Assembly (NCBI GenBank): GCA_023248035.1
Contig: JAHFFJ010000002.1
Span: 23,448 to 61,864, forward strand
Reading direction: 5' to 3'
Origin: Microcaldota archaeon
Lineage (GTDB): Archaea > Micrarchaeota > Micrarchaeia > Anstonellales > Bilamarchaeaceae
Length of the DNA stretch: 38,417 nt
In this document: positions 1 to 9,063 of the stretch, one piece after another
Position numbering within the stretch: position 1 is the first letter of the stretch
Layout: each line of letters begins with the position of its first letter
Translations under genes and position numbers: made by a program
The notes under the pieces: model-generated
What the model was told of the DNA's origin: nothing
Databases searched by the model: none
The model's input: the letters and a program-made list of their open reading frames with translations, nothing else

Positions 1-856
1 TGCGTATTAGTTCGAGCCTCTCATATATCTCCTTCTTGAGTTTATCCATGCTTTTCAAATCGCCTACTGAAATTGGCACATAGTCGAATGCAAGTTTGGG
101 TAATTCTTTTATCAGGTCTACTTTGGTAAGTATATACAACGCAGGAATATAGGCCCTGTTTGCCTCAAGGGCATCTATGAACTCATCTATTGTTATGTCC
201 CTATGCAACACTACATTCGCATTGAAAATACTATACTGATTGAGTGCTGCAAGTATCCCTTTTTGTGTAATTTTAGTTAGTGGTACGGTTGAGTTTATTG
301 TTACTCCACCCCTTATCATTTTAGCTATTGAAACTTCTGGCGGTTGGCTGTTTATACGTATTCCAAAACCGTAAAGTTCGGTTTCTATTATCCTATTTTG
401 TCTGGGGTTAGCTCCTTCTACCATTATCAGTATCAGGTCTGCATTTCTAGCAACTGCAATAACCTCTCTTCCACGTCCCCGTCCATCTTTGGCACCTTCA
501 ATAATTCCAGGAAGATCCAGCACCTGTATTTTGGTGTCATTATATTCCATTATCCCAGGGATGCACTTTAAGGTAGTAAAAGCATAAGCGGCAATTTTTG
601 ATTCTGCATTGGTTAGTTTGTTCATTAAAGTACTCTTACCTACGCTGGGCAGGCCTATCATTGCAACTGTAGCATCGCCACTTTTTTTAACATCAAAGCC
701 GCCTGCACTTGTACCATGTTTTTTCGGGCTGATAAGTTCCCTTCTGAGCTGGGCTATCTTGGATTTGACAATACCTATGTGGTACTCAGTAGCCTTGTTT
801 TTTTGCGTTCGCGCAAGCTCGTCTTCCAATTCTTTGAGTTTTTCAGTTACGCCCAT
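1..856 (-). CDS. DRG/Rbg-family GTP-binding protein (3' end outside window)
   Basis: Own minus-strand translation from ATG at 856: MGVTEKLKELEDELARTQKNKATEYHIGIVKSKIAQLRRELI...ATVAMIGLPSVGKSTLMNKLTNAES...VLDLPGIIEGAKDGRGRGREVIAVARNADLILIM; P-loop and G3 DLPG motifs, open to window edge. Confidence 0.93.
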   Translation of the reverse strand, partial: MGVTEKLKELEDELARTQKNKATEYHIGIVKSKIAQLRRELISPKKHGTSAGGFDVKKSGDATVAMIGLPSVGKSTLMNKLTNAESKIAAYAFTTLKCIPGIMEYNDTKIQVLDLPGIIEGAKDGRGRGREVIAVARNADLILIMVEGANPRQNRIIETELYGFGIRINSQPPEVSIAKMIRGGVTINSTVPLTKITQKGILAALNQYSIFNANVVLHRDITIDEFIDALEANRAYIPALYILTKVDLIKELPKLAFDYVPISVGDLKSMDKLKKEIYERLELIR

Positions 857-857
857 T

Positions 858-1244
858 TTATTCCTCTAACTTTATTCTTTGAAGACCTATACGATCGTAC
901 GCTTTATCAGAACTTATTATCCGGTCATCTTGGGCATAAGCTGCGTGAAAAGCATCAAAAGCAGTTAGTTTGCCCTCCTTTAAATAATGCGAAACCAAAA
1001 GAGCGGTTGTTTCTTCCAACCCATGAACATTCACAATTCTATAAATGTGTACTATTATCTTTTCCGGATCCAATCCCATTTCTTCAGATATCAGAAGAAT
1101 TTCTGCTATAGTATGTCCACTTGTCCACAGGTTACCTTTATGCTCTTCATATATTTTTAGTGCCTTGCTCTTTAACCAGTCCTTCTCTTTTATTATGGCA
1201 AGAAGGAAATCAGCATCAACGTATGGCATGCAATCACTTTGCAA
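858..1244 (-). CDS. vapC: PIN-domain toxin, VapC-like
   Basis: PIN acidic residues visible (YVDADFLLAI, TIAEILL, DAFHAAYA, ISSDKAYDRI); start overlaps the end of the upstream AbrB-like gene. Confidence 0.85.
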   Translation of the reverse strand: MQSDCMPYVDADFLLAIIKEKDWLKSKALKIYEEHKGNLWTSGHTIAEILLISEEMGLDPEKIIVHIYRIVNVHGLEETTALLVSHYLKEGKLTAFDAFHAAYAQDDRIISSDKAYDRIGLQRIKLEE

Positions 1245-1482
1245 GTTCTTCGTAAATTTCTTTCTTTGCAGCCTGCCTCGCCATTCTTTTTATTTCCGCA
1301 ATTGTCAGGTGAGCCGGTATCTTTTTGCCTTCCTCCTGAAGCGCTTTTATTGGATCATCAGAAACAGGAATAAGAATTATCTCCCCCTTGGCAGGCACTA
1401 TGACAAATCTTTTCCCGTACTTGTCCACTATCTCTTTTGTAAGGCAAATCCTTGCTTTCTCATCAACTGAAGTGTAAGTCAT
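1234..1482 (-). CDS. vapB: AbrB/VapB-like antitoxin
   Basis: 82 aa with an AbrB-like N-terminus (VDEKARICLTKEIVDKYG..FVIVPAKGEIILIPV), directly upstream of and overlapping the PIN gene. Confidence 0.8.
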   Translation of the reverse strand: MTYTSVDEKARICLTKEIVDKYGKRFVIVPAKGEIILIPVSDDPIKALQEEGKKIPAHLTIAEIKRMARQAAKKEIYEELAK

Positions 1483-1484
1483 TT

Positions 1485-1535
1485 TCCCACCAAATAAGTT
1501 ATGGTGGGATGAATTTATATATTATCCCACCAAAT
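1485..1535 (-). promoter_or_regulatory. Putative vapBC operator/promoter: three TCCCACCAWA-type sites around a TATA-like box
   Basis: TCCCACCAAAT at 1485-1495 and 1525-1535 (direct) and ATGGTGGGA at 1501-1509 (inverted), flanking AATATATAAAT (minus sense). Confidence 0.6.
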
Positions 1536-1551
1536 TTTGGAATGCCTGGTC

Positions 1552-2139
1552 CTAAACCGATTTCCTCAACTCATCTCTCCACTGGCCAGACTTCATGGAT
1601 TTAAGTTTCTTTATCAATTCCTTTGCACTTTTTGTAGTAAGTTTTTTCTGAGCATTGTCTATCCATTTAGAAGTATCATAACCTATATCCGAATATTCTT
1701 TTGCCTGGAATGCACATTCCAGATAATCTGCATCCTTAAGCACATCAAGTTCTTTTCCTTTCAGGCCAAATACCCTAACAATAGCCTGTGCTAGTTTTGG
1801 TTCGATCTTTCTAATTTGATCCTTTTCAATTTCTTTTTCAATTTTTTCCTTATCCTTTACATAAAAACTTGCTATCTTATGAAGATCAGAAAGTCTAGCT
1901 TCATGTATATCATGGAAAACTGCCGCAGTGCATATCTTATTCGCACGCTCATCATCAAATCCTTCCATCTTTGCTAGTATAAATGCAATAATTGCTGTTC
2001 TAAATGTATGGTCTGCAACACTTTCGGGGTGGTTTATACTCTCTGTCCACCATCCGCTTCTGGCCACTCGCTTAAGCATGCCAGCTTCAAAAATATATTT
2101 TATTGTAGATTCCATATCTGATCCCATAATCATATGCAA
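1552..2139 (-). CDS. HD-domain phosphohydrolase (YfbR/HDDC2-like 5'-nucleotidase family)
   Basis: MLKRVARSGWWTESINHPESVADHTFRTAIIAFILA...AAVFHDIHEARLSDLHK; HD motifs. Start may be at an internal Met (MESTIKY). Confidence 0.85.
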   Translation of the reverse strand: MHMIMGSDMESTIKYIFEAGMLKRVARSGWWTESINHPESVADHTFRTAIIAFILAKMEGFDDERANKICTAAVFHDIHEARLSDLHKIASFYVKDKEKIEKEIEKDQIRKIEPKLAQAIVRVFGLKGKELDVLKDADYLECAFQAKEYSDIGYDTSKWIDNAQKKLTTKSAKELIKKLKSMKSGQWRDELRKSV

Positions 2140-2196
2140 ACCAATATCTTAGCACTCTCATCTGCACTTTTTAATCCTTCGAGCCTTATGCTAATC

Positions 2197-2733
2197 ATGG
2201 AAAATAAAGCAACATTACGTAGGAAAATCCTAAAAATCCGTGATTCACTTTCGAGCGAGAATGTATCTTCCTTAAGCACCAAAATTCTCGAACGCCTCTT
2301 TTCCAGGCCAATGGTTATCCAATCAAAAAAAATCGCATTCTACATGCCAAAAGGCAACGAAGTGGATACAAGAATGATGATCTACCAGGCAAAATCTGCT
2401 GGTAAAGAAGTTCTCCTTCCAATAACAAAAAAAGAACTTGAGTTTCATCCATTCCACTCGTTTGCTGACTTGCATGAAGGTAAATACGGTATTCTCGAAC
2501 CACCCGAATCAAAACCAATAGAACCCGAAGTTATCATTGTTCCTGGAATATCATTTGGTCTTTGCATGCATAGGCTAGGTTATGGTAAAGGCTACTACGA
2601 TCGCTATCTTTCAAAATCATCCGCTTACCGTGTAGGAATCTGCTACGATTTCCAGGTTGTAGAAAAACTACCCTCACATCCCCACGATCAGAGGCTAAAT
2701 GAGATCGTGAGCGAGAAGAGGGTAATTATATAA
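2197..2733 (+). CDS. 5-formyltetrahydrofolate cyclo-ligase
   Basis: MENKATLRRKILKIRDSLSSENV...KKIAFYMPKGNEVDTRMMI...VPGISFGLCMHRLGYGKGYYDRYL; family motif GYGKGYYDRYL. ATG 2197 preferred over 2134. Confidence 0.9.
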   Translation: MENKATLRRKILKIRDSLSSENVSSLSTKILERLFSRPMVIQSKKIAFYMPKGNEVDTRMMIYQAKSAGKEVLLPITKKELEFHPFHSFADLHEGKYGILEPPESKPIEPEVIIVPGISFGLCMHRLGYGKGYYDRYLSKSSAYRVGICYDFQVVEKLPSHPHDQRLNEIVSEKRVII

Positions 2734-2740
2734 GTCTTAT

Positions 2741-3028
2741 GTGAATAATGGTGCGGTGATCAAGATGACTGACCTGCGAAAATCGATAAAATGTAATAAC
2801 TGCGGAAACGAATCCACCCTCGCAGTATCTAGCGAGATGGATATAAAAGAAGTTAACTTTTCAGGCCGGTGCAGGTGCGGAAGTTCGCTTCAAATTACCT
2901 ATGGTATTGTCGGTGAACCATCTACTCCAGTTCAGGATAGTTCTTCTGCAGATGTTGTGAATATTGATGAAAGTCTGTTTTCACCTGAAATTCCAAGTGA
3001 TGCACTAAGAGATATAATGGATGAATAA
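2741..3028 (+). CDS. Small zinc-ribbon protein, unknown function
   Basis: Two CxxC/CxC knuckles (KCNNCGNES...GRCRCGSS). Confidence 0.55.
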   Translation: MNNGAVIKMTDLRKSIKCNNCGNESTLAVSSEMDIKEVNFSGRCRCGSSLQITYGIVGEPSTPVQDSSSADVVNIDESLFSPEIPSDALRDIMDE

Positions 3029-3085
3029 GTCACAAATTTATTTTTTTATACACCATTTTTAAACCTTTTTTTACACTATTTTTTC

Positions 3086-4324
3086 ATGGGCCTTAAGATA
3101 GATGCAGATCTCAGACGTTTTCATGAGAAAACTCGAGGGTCTAAAGATCAAATATTACACGGTCATTTAACACGAGGAACATTAAATGTGCCAAAAGGAA
3201 GGGAAGCACTTAGAATTCCACTTCCAGAAATTGAACTACCTCGTTTTATGCATGATGATAGGCCAAGAGGGCGCTATGGGCAAATTGCTTCTCAAGATTC
3301 AAAGCAGGGTGTGGGGCAGGGAAACGGAAACGTTGGTGACCCATTAGATCTGGCTAATGATGGAAAAACTGGCCGAGGTGGTCATGGACATGGCAGTCGT
3401 GATCACAGCTATATTGAATTTACAAGAGAGGATGCAGCAGACTTTCTGGAGAAGCAACTTAAACTACCTAATCTTAGGGAAACTTTTGAAGGCGGATCAA
3501 TTCAAGTTGCTGCACAAAGATATCTTAGCCGTGCTAAGGTGGGTCCACGTGGTCTTGTTCATCAAAGAAGAACTTTTCTAGAATCCTTAAAAAGAGGAGT
3601 TGCAAACCCCGGTTATGTTCCTGGGCAAGTGGTAGTTCCGGAAGCTGGTGACTTTCGTTATCGGGCACCAAAATCCATACAAATACCTAGAGCTAATGCC
3701 GTAGTAATATATGTAAAGGATGTATCTGGTTCCACCTACGATGTAATAAATTATTTTAAGCAAATTTGCTGGTGGACTGATGCCTGGGTAAGTAAACATT
3801 ACCACAAGGTAGTATCGAGATATGTTGATTACGATTTTCATGCAAGGGAAGTTGATCGTGACAAATTCTATGAAGTTGATGCAGGGGGAGGAACGAGTAT
3901 GAATTCTGGGTTAGCTCGTGTAAAAAAAATTGCTAACGAATATTCTGTATCAGATTATAACCTATTTGTGGTGCATTTTACTGATGGGGATGCAGAAGAT
4001 GTTCTTATGGAAGATGAGTTCGATTATGAGCAAGATGGCCTACATGAAACTTCCTCTGTGCGATATAACCCTCTTTCTGATGTTCTAAAAATTGCCAATT
4101 GCTTGTTTGTTTGTGAAGTTGGTGCATTTTATGATTTTAACTATAGCGAGTTGCTTAGTTCAATGATCATAGATGACCCACTATTAGCCAAAGCAATACG
4201 GTGCGTGAGTTTGCCAACCCGAGCTGGAGATTATGATCTTGCCGATTTAGTTAGTAAGACCCTTGGCTTTTGGTTTGGCCCTTACAAAGAAAGTGTCAAA
4301 TCTCTAATTGATTTAGTCACATAA
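3086..4324 (+). CDS. YeaH/YhbH-family (DUF444) protein with VWA-like domain
   Basis: Overall YeaH/YhbH layout; MIDAS-like DVSGS and GGGTSMNSGL, then FTDGDAEDV. Confidence 0.85.
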   Translation: MGLKIDADLRRFHEKTRGSKDQILHGHLTRGTLNVPKGREALRIPLPEIELPRFMHDDRPRGRYGQIASQDSKQGVGQGNGNVGDPLDLANDGKTGRGGHGHGSRDHSYIEFTREDAADFLEKQLKLPNLRETFEGGSIQVAAQRYLSRAKVGPRGLVHQRRTFLESLKRGVANPGYVPGQVVVPEAGDFRYRAPKSIQIPRANAVVIYVKDVSGSTYDVINYFKQICWWTDAWVSKHYHKVVSRYVDYDFHAREVDRDKFYEVDAGGGTSMNSGLARVKKIANEYSVSDYNLFVVHFTDGDAEDVLMEDEFDYEQDGLHETSSVRYNPLSDVLKIANCLFVCEVGAFYDFNYSELLSSMIIDDPLLAKAIRCVSLPTRAGDYDLADLVSKTLGFWFGPYKESVKSLIDLVT

Positions 4325-5049
4325 TCAGGTTTAATCTGACTATTTTTCAAATGCTCCTTATTTGTGCTCCCGCTCAATACCAAAGTTGATTTTATACCTG
4401 CATTTTTTGCAAACAATATATCGGTATTTAGTCTGTCCCCTACCATCATCACTTCGCTATTTTTTAGTTTAAAATCTTTTTTTATAAGTTCAAAAGCATA
4501 AGGGTTTGGTTTTCCTATTGTCTGTGCCTGAACCTCACCTGCATACTCAATTGCGCTCACTATTGAGCCCGATCCGGGAAGAGAACCATTTTCTGTAGGG
4601 TAAGTATGGTCTTTGTTTGAAGCAATAAGTAAAGCACCTGCCATCAAGGCCTTATGGGCGTTGCAAAGCTTCTCATATGTCAATTCCCGGTCAAGTCCAA
4701 CAACCACTATTCCAGGTTTTTCTGAAATTTTAATTCCTGCCATCTCTATTTCTTCTCTAAATCCATCCTCACCAATAATCATAACACTCTTACCCTTGTA
4801 CTTTTCTCTTACATAGTGGGCAACTACATAAGAGCCGCAGTAAATTTCATCACCTTTAACCTCAAATCCCATTCCCAAAAGCTTCTCAGCAACTCCCTTT
4901 CTGCTTCTAGTAGCTGCATTTGTAAAAAAAAGAACTCTAATGCCTTTTGAACGAAGTTCCCCAACTTTTTCTACCGCACCAGCTATCACAGTTTTTCCGC
5001 GATAGAGTGTACCATCTAAATCGAAAATTACTGTTTTTATCATATCCAA
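4282..5049 (-). CDS. HAD-superfamily phosphatase, NagD/IIA-type
   Basis: VIFDLDGTLYRGKTVIAGAVE...RVLFFTNAATRS...GKPNPYAFELI...MMVGDRLNTDILFAKNAG; overlaps the 3' end of the convergent gene. Confidence 0.92.
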   Translation of the reverse strand: MDMIKTVIFDLDGTLYRGKTVIAGAVEKVGELRSKGIRVLFFTNAATRSRKGVAEKLLGMGFEVKGDEIYCGSYVVAHYVREKYKGKSVMIIGEDGFREEIEMAGIKISEKPGIVVVGLDRELTYEKLCNAHKALMAGALLIASNKDHTYPTENGSLPGSGSIVSAIEYAGEVQAQTIGKPNPYAFELIKKDFKLKNSEVMMVGDRLNTDILFAKNAGIKSTLVLSGSTNKEHLKNSQIKPDYVTKSIRDLTLSL

Positions 5050-5093
5050 TTACCCACATCAATAAATATAAAATCTCATTTTAGTAAATATCT

Positions 5094-5615
5094 ATGTATA
5101 AAATTTCCACACTTAAAAAGCTTGATTCAAAAAACCCAAGTGCTTTTCGCAATTTTATCTGTGAACTTATTGATCAAGGTGCTTATCTTCTTGTAGACAA
5201 AAAACCAACACTCAAGGAAGAAAAACAATGGCTAAAAGATAAAATCGCTGCTATAAGAAAGGGCAACGAACTATGCTTGGCAGTTTGGGATGGGGGAAAA
5301 CTTGCTGCAGTTGCCGATGCCCGAAGAGCCCGCTTTAAAGAAAGTGAAAATGTTTGTATTGGAATTGCAATTTTGAAACCCTACAGGGGAAAAGGTTTGG
5401 GCGAAAAGCTTCTTAGGTCTATAATTACTTTAACAAAGAAAAAACTCAAACCTAAGACCATCTACCTTACTGTATTTGAGCAAAATAAAGTCGCCCAAAA
5501 CCTATACACAAAAGTTGGCTTTAGGGAATTTGCGAGATTTCCAAAATGGATAAAACATAAAGGTCATTATTATGATTCGGTTTATATGATTTTGAAATCG
5601 TCAAAAAATTTGTAG
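5094..5615 (+). CDS. GNAT-family N-acetyltransferase
   Basis: IGIAILKPYRGKGLGEKLLRSIITLTKKKL...YLTVFEQNKVAQNLYTKVGFREF. Confidence 0.9.
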   Translation: MYKISTLKKLDSKNPSAFRNFICELIDQGAYLLVDKKPTLKEEKQWLKDKIAAIRKGNELCLAVWDGGKLAAVADARRARFKESENVCIGIAILKPYRGKGLGEKLLRSIITLTKKKLKPKTIYLTVFEQNKVAQNLYTKVGFREFARFPKWIKHKGHYYDSVYMILKSSKNL

Positions 5616-5646
5616 TGTCGAAATATTAATATAATCAAAGACCTTA

Positions 5647-6321
5647 ATGGAGTTTATGAAAACATTCAAATTCGAATACCATTCATCTTCCATTGAAATT
5701 GCCATACTGCCAAGACCACCTTCTTTTTTTGTTCCTGATGTCTATCGCGTTATCGAAGATTTCAATAAGCAAAATAATTCATCTGCAAGACTGCTACGTC
5801 CATCAGTTGCTGACTATCTACTCACCTCCAATATATGGACAGATTGCCTACCATCAAATCCGTTTCCCACTGATGCTATAGTTGCCTATGATGCACCATC
5901 ACTTCCTCTTCAAAAAGAAATAGTTTTTGACGATCCTTTAGGCACCCTGATTTTTCCTGTTCCGAAAGAATTTGTAGGCCATAAAAATATCGTAATTGCA
6001 GCAACTGATCTAAAATCCCAGAACTTTAAAAAAGAAGGAGAACATACAATCATAACCGATTGTTCACCAGTTGTTTTTACTGACTTTCCTGAAAAATCCG
6101 GAAGCTGGCAAAAATATGATAAGAAATTCATCCTTCCACACGGTAAACCCTCTACAACTGATGCCCGCTGCTTATCAAGAAAAACTTCATCCTATGTGGG
6201 TTTTCTTAGCCGTGATAGTGAACTGATCCCAGGTGTCTATGGGAATGGAAAACTTGATGTGAATGCATACACTAATTCCTCTGATATACTGGATTTAATT
6301 GTCGAACTTAAATCAAAATAA
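5647..6321 (+). CDS. Hypothetical protein
   Basis: 224-aa ORF between co-oriented genes; no family recognised. Start could be 5656. Confidence 0.6.
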   Translation: MEFMKTFKFEYHSSSIEIAILPRPPSFFVPDVYRVIEDFNKQNNSSARLLRPSVADYLLTSNIWTDCLPSNPFPTDAIVAYDAPSLPLQKEIVFDDPLGTLIFPVPKEFVGHKNIVIAATDLKSQNFKKEGEHTIITDCSPVVFTDFPEKSGSWQKYDKKFILPHGKPSTTDARCLSRKTSSYVGFLSRDSELIPGVYGNGKLDVNAYTNSSDILDLIVELKSK

Positions 6322-6330
6322 GCTGGTTTC

Positions 6331-6951
6331 ATGCGCGTTGGAATTCTTTTTTCCGGTGGTAAAGATTCAGTATTCGCTACTTTCTGGGCGCTTACCCATG
6401 GGTTTGAACCAGTTTTAGTTACTGTTAAACCTCCAGAATACTCTCTAATGTTCCATCATCCAAATATCGATCAAACAAAAAAACAGGCTAAATCGTTGGG
6501 TTTAAAACAGGTTTTTGTTGAAACCACTGAAGAAAACTGGCGCGAGAGACTAATCGAAGTTTTCAAAGAACTTAAAGTTGAAGGTATTGTTGCCGGAGCA
6601 ATAGCCAGCGAATACCAAAGAAGGCGAATCGATTCAATTGGGGAAGAATTGCAGGTTCCAACCTATGCACCGCTTTGGCACAAAGATCTTGATGATTCTT
6701 TGATTAAGGAAATGCTGGAGTATTTCGAAATTTATGTTACTGCTGTCTCAGCTGAAGGACTCACTGCTGATTTTCTTGGCGAGCCCCTTCAAAAACTAAA
6801 AGATGCAAAAATCCCAAACATCCATCCTTTCCTTGAAGGCGGTGAAGGGGAAACATTTGTTGCAAATGCACCATTTTTCAAAAAAAGAATCAACATAAAA
6901 AAATGGAAGAAAACTTGGGATGGTGTTAGGGGCATTGCGGAATTATCGTGA
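6331..6951 (+). CDS. Dph6-like diphthine-ammonia ligase / PP-loop ATPase
   Basis: MRVGILFSGGKDSVFATFWAL (PP-loop SGGKDS) and GAIASEYQRRRID...LWHKD. Confidence 0.9.
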   Translation: MRVGILFSGGKDSVFATFWALTHGFEPVLVTVKPPEYSLMFHHPNIDQTKKQAKSLGLKQVFVETTEENWRERLIEVFKELKVEGIVAGAIASEYQRRRIDSIGEELQVPTYAPLWHKDLDDSLIKEMLEYFEIYVTAVSAEGLTADFLGEPLQKLKDAKIPNIHPFLEGGEGETFVANAPFFKKRINIKKWKKTWDGVRGIAELS

Positions 6952-7524
6952 TGCATAATTGCACTGATAGGACTGATTTAGCCATCCTCCGGTGCAGCTA
7001 TCTTTAGAATCACTACTAACACATGTTGTGCCTGCTATGCACCACTTACACCCGCTACCGCTAAGGCAAGAAGCGCAATTATATTGGTCGGAGCAACTCT
7101 TTCCGTTTGCTTCAAGACTACATCCTTGAGTGGTTACTGTCCAGTCTGCAGCCTGACAGGAACTTACTTTAGGGCCATTACTGTCCCCATATAAACAAGA
7201 GTTACTGCTTTTGCACCAACCACAACCTGGCTTTGAAAGACAGGAACCACAACTTGGAGTTAAGGTAGCGCAGTCTGTTTGTGAGGTGGCGGGCTTTTGG
7301 GGGGTATTCGAGTCATCAATTCCATCTCCAACATTAACTATTACTCCATCACCCGTAACTACAGGTTTTGTTTCTGGTCCGGATTCTTTTTCCTGATTTT
7401 GGCTCACATTATTCTTTTGCGCAGTTACGTTCTCTGGCGCACTAGTACACCCAAAAAGAATCAAGAGAACTAAAAATATTCCTGCAAATCTAAATAGAAA
7501 TGTCGATTTCTTTTCTCCCTTCAT
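6943..7524 (-). CDS. Secreted Cys-rich lipoprotein with two PSI (plexin-repeat)-like modules
   Basis: Signal peptide/lipobox FLVLLILFGC; two modules CGSCLSKPGCGWCKSSNSC and CASCLSGSGCKWCIAGTTC. Confidence 0.75.
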   Translation of the reverse strand: MKGEKKSTFLFRFAGIFLVLLILFGCTSAPENVTAQKNNVSQNQEKESGPETKPVVTGDGVIVNVGDGIDDSNTPQKPATSQTDCATLTPSCGSCLSKPGCGWCKSSNSCLYGDSNGPKVSSCQAADWTVTTQGCSLEANGKSCSDQYNCASCLSGSGCKWCIAGTTCVSSDSKDSCTGGWLNQSYQCNYASR

Positions 7525-8476
7525 TTATCCAAACACCTCTCTTTTCAGTTATCTTTCCTATTATGTTTGCTTCCACACTGTGTTTCTTGGCGATATTCAG
7601 TACAGTATCCACCCTATCTTCGGGTAAAATTATACACATACCGATTCCCATATTGAAAGTTTTGTGCATCTCAGCAAAATCTCCTACTTCCTCAGCCAAT
7701 GCTTTGAAAATAGGTTTTGGTTCTGGCATCTTATCGAGCTTATAACCAACTTCTTTATTTAGTCTGGTGAGTTTTGAGAATCCACCACCTGTTATGTGGG
7801 CAATACCATGAACATCACAAGCACCTATAATTTCCATTATAGTGTTTGCATATATCCTCGTAGGAGCAAGCATCTCAGCCCCCCACTTTTTTGTGTCCAG
7901 GGCTTTTCTTGCAAGAGTAAACCCGTTTGAATGCAAACCTGAACTTTCAAGTCCAACTATGACATCATTTTTTACGATTTCATTCCCTAAAATTAGCTTT
8001 TTTACTCTTCCAACTACGGTAAATGCAAGATCAAAAGGTTTTTTTCCTCCCTTTATTATATCGGGTGCTATCGCGGTTTCGCCACCGATTATCGCACATC
8101 CGCTATCTTCAGCACCTCGAACTAATCCGTCCATTATTTGCGCTATTAATTCATCATCTTCTTTAGCCAAAGCGATATAATCGACACCAACCAGGGGCTC
8201 TGCACCCATACAAAGTATGTCATTTACTGACATTGCAACTGCATCAATTCCAACTGTATTATAGACCCCCATTTCCTGCGCAAGTAACACCTTTGTTCCT
8301 ACTCCATCGGTGTGCATTACCAAAGTCTGGTCACCGCACTTAAAGAGCCCCCCGTAGTGTCCAAATACCGGTATTGCCTCCCCATAACCTTTTCTGAATG
8401 AATATGTGCCCTTTATCTTATCCCAAATGCCACTCTGGATTTTTTTTACTTTACCCACGTCCACTTGGTACTTCAT
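7490..8476 (-). CDS. purM: Phosphoribosylformylglycinamidine cyclo-ligase
   Basis: HYGGLFKCGDQTLVMHTDGVGTKVLLAQEMG...VGIDAVAMSVNDILCMGAEPLVGVDYIA...GGETAIAPD...HITGGGF. Confidence 0.95.
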   Translation of the reverse strand: MKYQVDVGKVKKIQSGIWDKIKGTYSFRKGYGEAIPVFGHYGGLFKCGDQTLVMHTDGVGTKVLLAQEMGVYNTVGIDAVAMSVNDILCMGAEPLVGVDYIALAKEDDELIAQIMDGLVRGAEDSGCAIIGGETAIAPDIIKGGKKPFDLAFTVVGRVKKLILGNEIVKNDVIVGLESSGLHSNGFTLARKALDTKKWGAEMLAPTRIYANTIMEIIGACDVHGIAHITGGGFSKLTRLNKEVGYKLDKMPEPKPIFKALAEEVGDFAEMHKTFNMGIGMCIILPEDRVDTVLNIAKKHSVEANIIGKITEKRGVWINEGRKEIDISI

Positions 8477-8579
8477 AAATGTCTATCTCGCTCTAAGTTT
8501 TAAAACCCAATCCGTATCCCCGCCTGGTTCGGGGCTCTGTCCAATTTATTTATTAATCTTGTGCGGCACTGAGATAAGT

Positions 8580-9053
8580 ATGCGATTTATTGGTGGCTTT
8601 TTTCAATTCGCAAGAAGAGTGATCGACTCTGCCAAAAATGGCGGTCTTCCTGAAAAAGACCTTAAGAAGCTCGATAATCTCCTTGCAAGGACTGGAAAAA
8701 GAAACACCATACTGGCAAAAGGTATCCTAACCTCCCTAAATGCCGGAGGAGCTAGTGAAAAAGATGTCGAACGTTTTGGCGAGCTACTTCAAAATGCCGA
8801 AGCAAAAATAAGTGATAATAAAGATCCATTTACCCCAACTGAGCGTAAGGAAATGCAAGAGATCTTCAAGAATGCCTATGTATCTACTAAAACTACAAGA
8901 TGGTTCTCGGCACAGGTTGATGAACTTCTTGCAGAAGAGATAAATGAATTTATCTCGGGTTCACGCAGAATTGATGTGGGAATCCCAAGAAAAAAAGTCG
9001 TGAAATTCGAGGAAAAAATTCAACAAGAAAAATCTGAAAAAATAAAATCCTAA
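8580..9053 (+). CDS. Hypothetical charged helical protein
   Basis: ORF from ATG 8580 (MRFIGGFFQFARRVIDSAKNGG...); upstream part of the 8406 ORF overlaps purM. Confidence 0.55.
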   Translation: MRFIGGFFQFARRVIDSAKNGGLPEKDLKKLDNLLARTGKRNTILAKGILTSLNAGGASEKDVERFGELLQNAEAKISDNKDPFTPTERKEMQEIFKNAYVSTKTTRWFSAQVDELLAEEINEFISGSRRIDVGIPRKKVVKFEEKIQQEKSEKIKS

Positions 9054-9063
9054 GCTGATTTTT

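Noticed and set aside
344-869. Plus-strand ORFs at 344-571, 609-869 and 716-1111
   Set aside because: Antisense to the DRG-type GTPase and PIN toxin genes; no protein-like signature.
7842-8180. 112-aa plus-strand ORF
   Set aside because: Antisense to purM, a strongly conserved gene.
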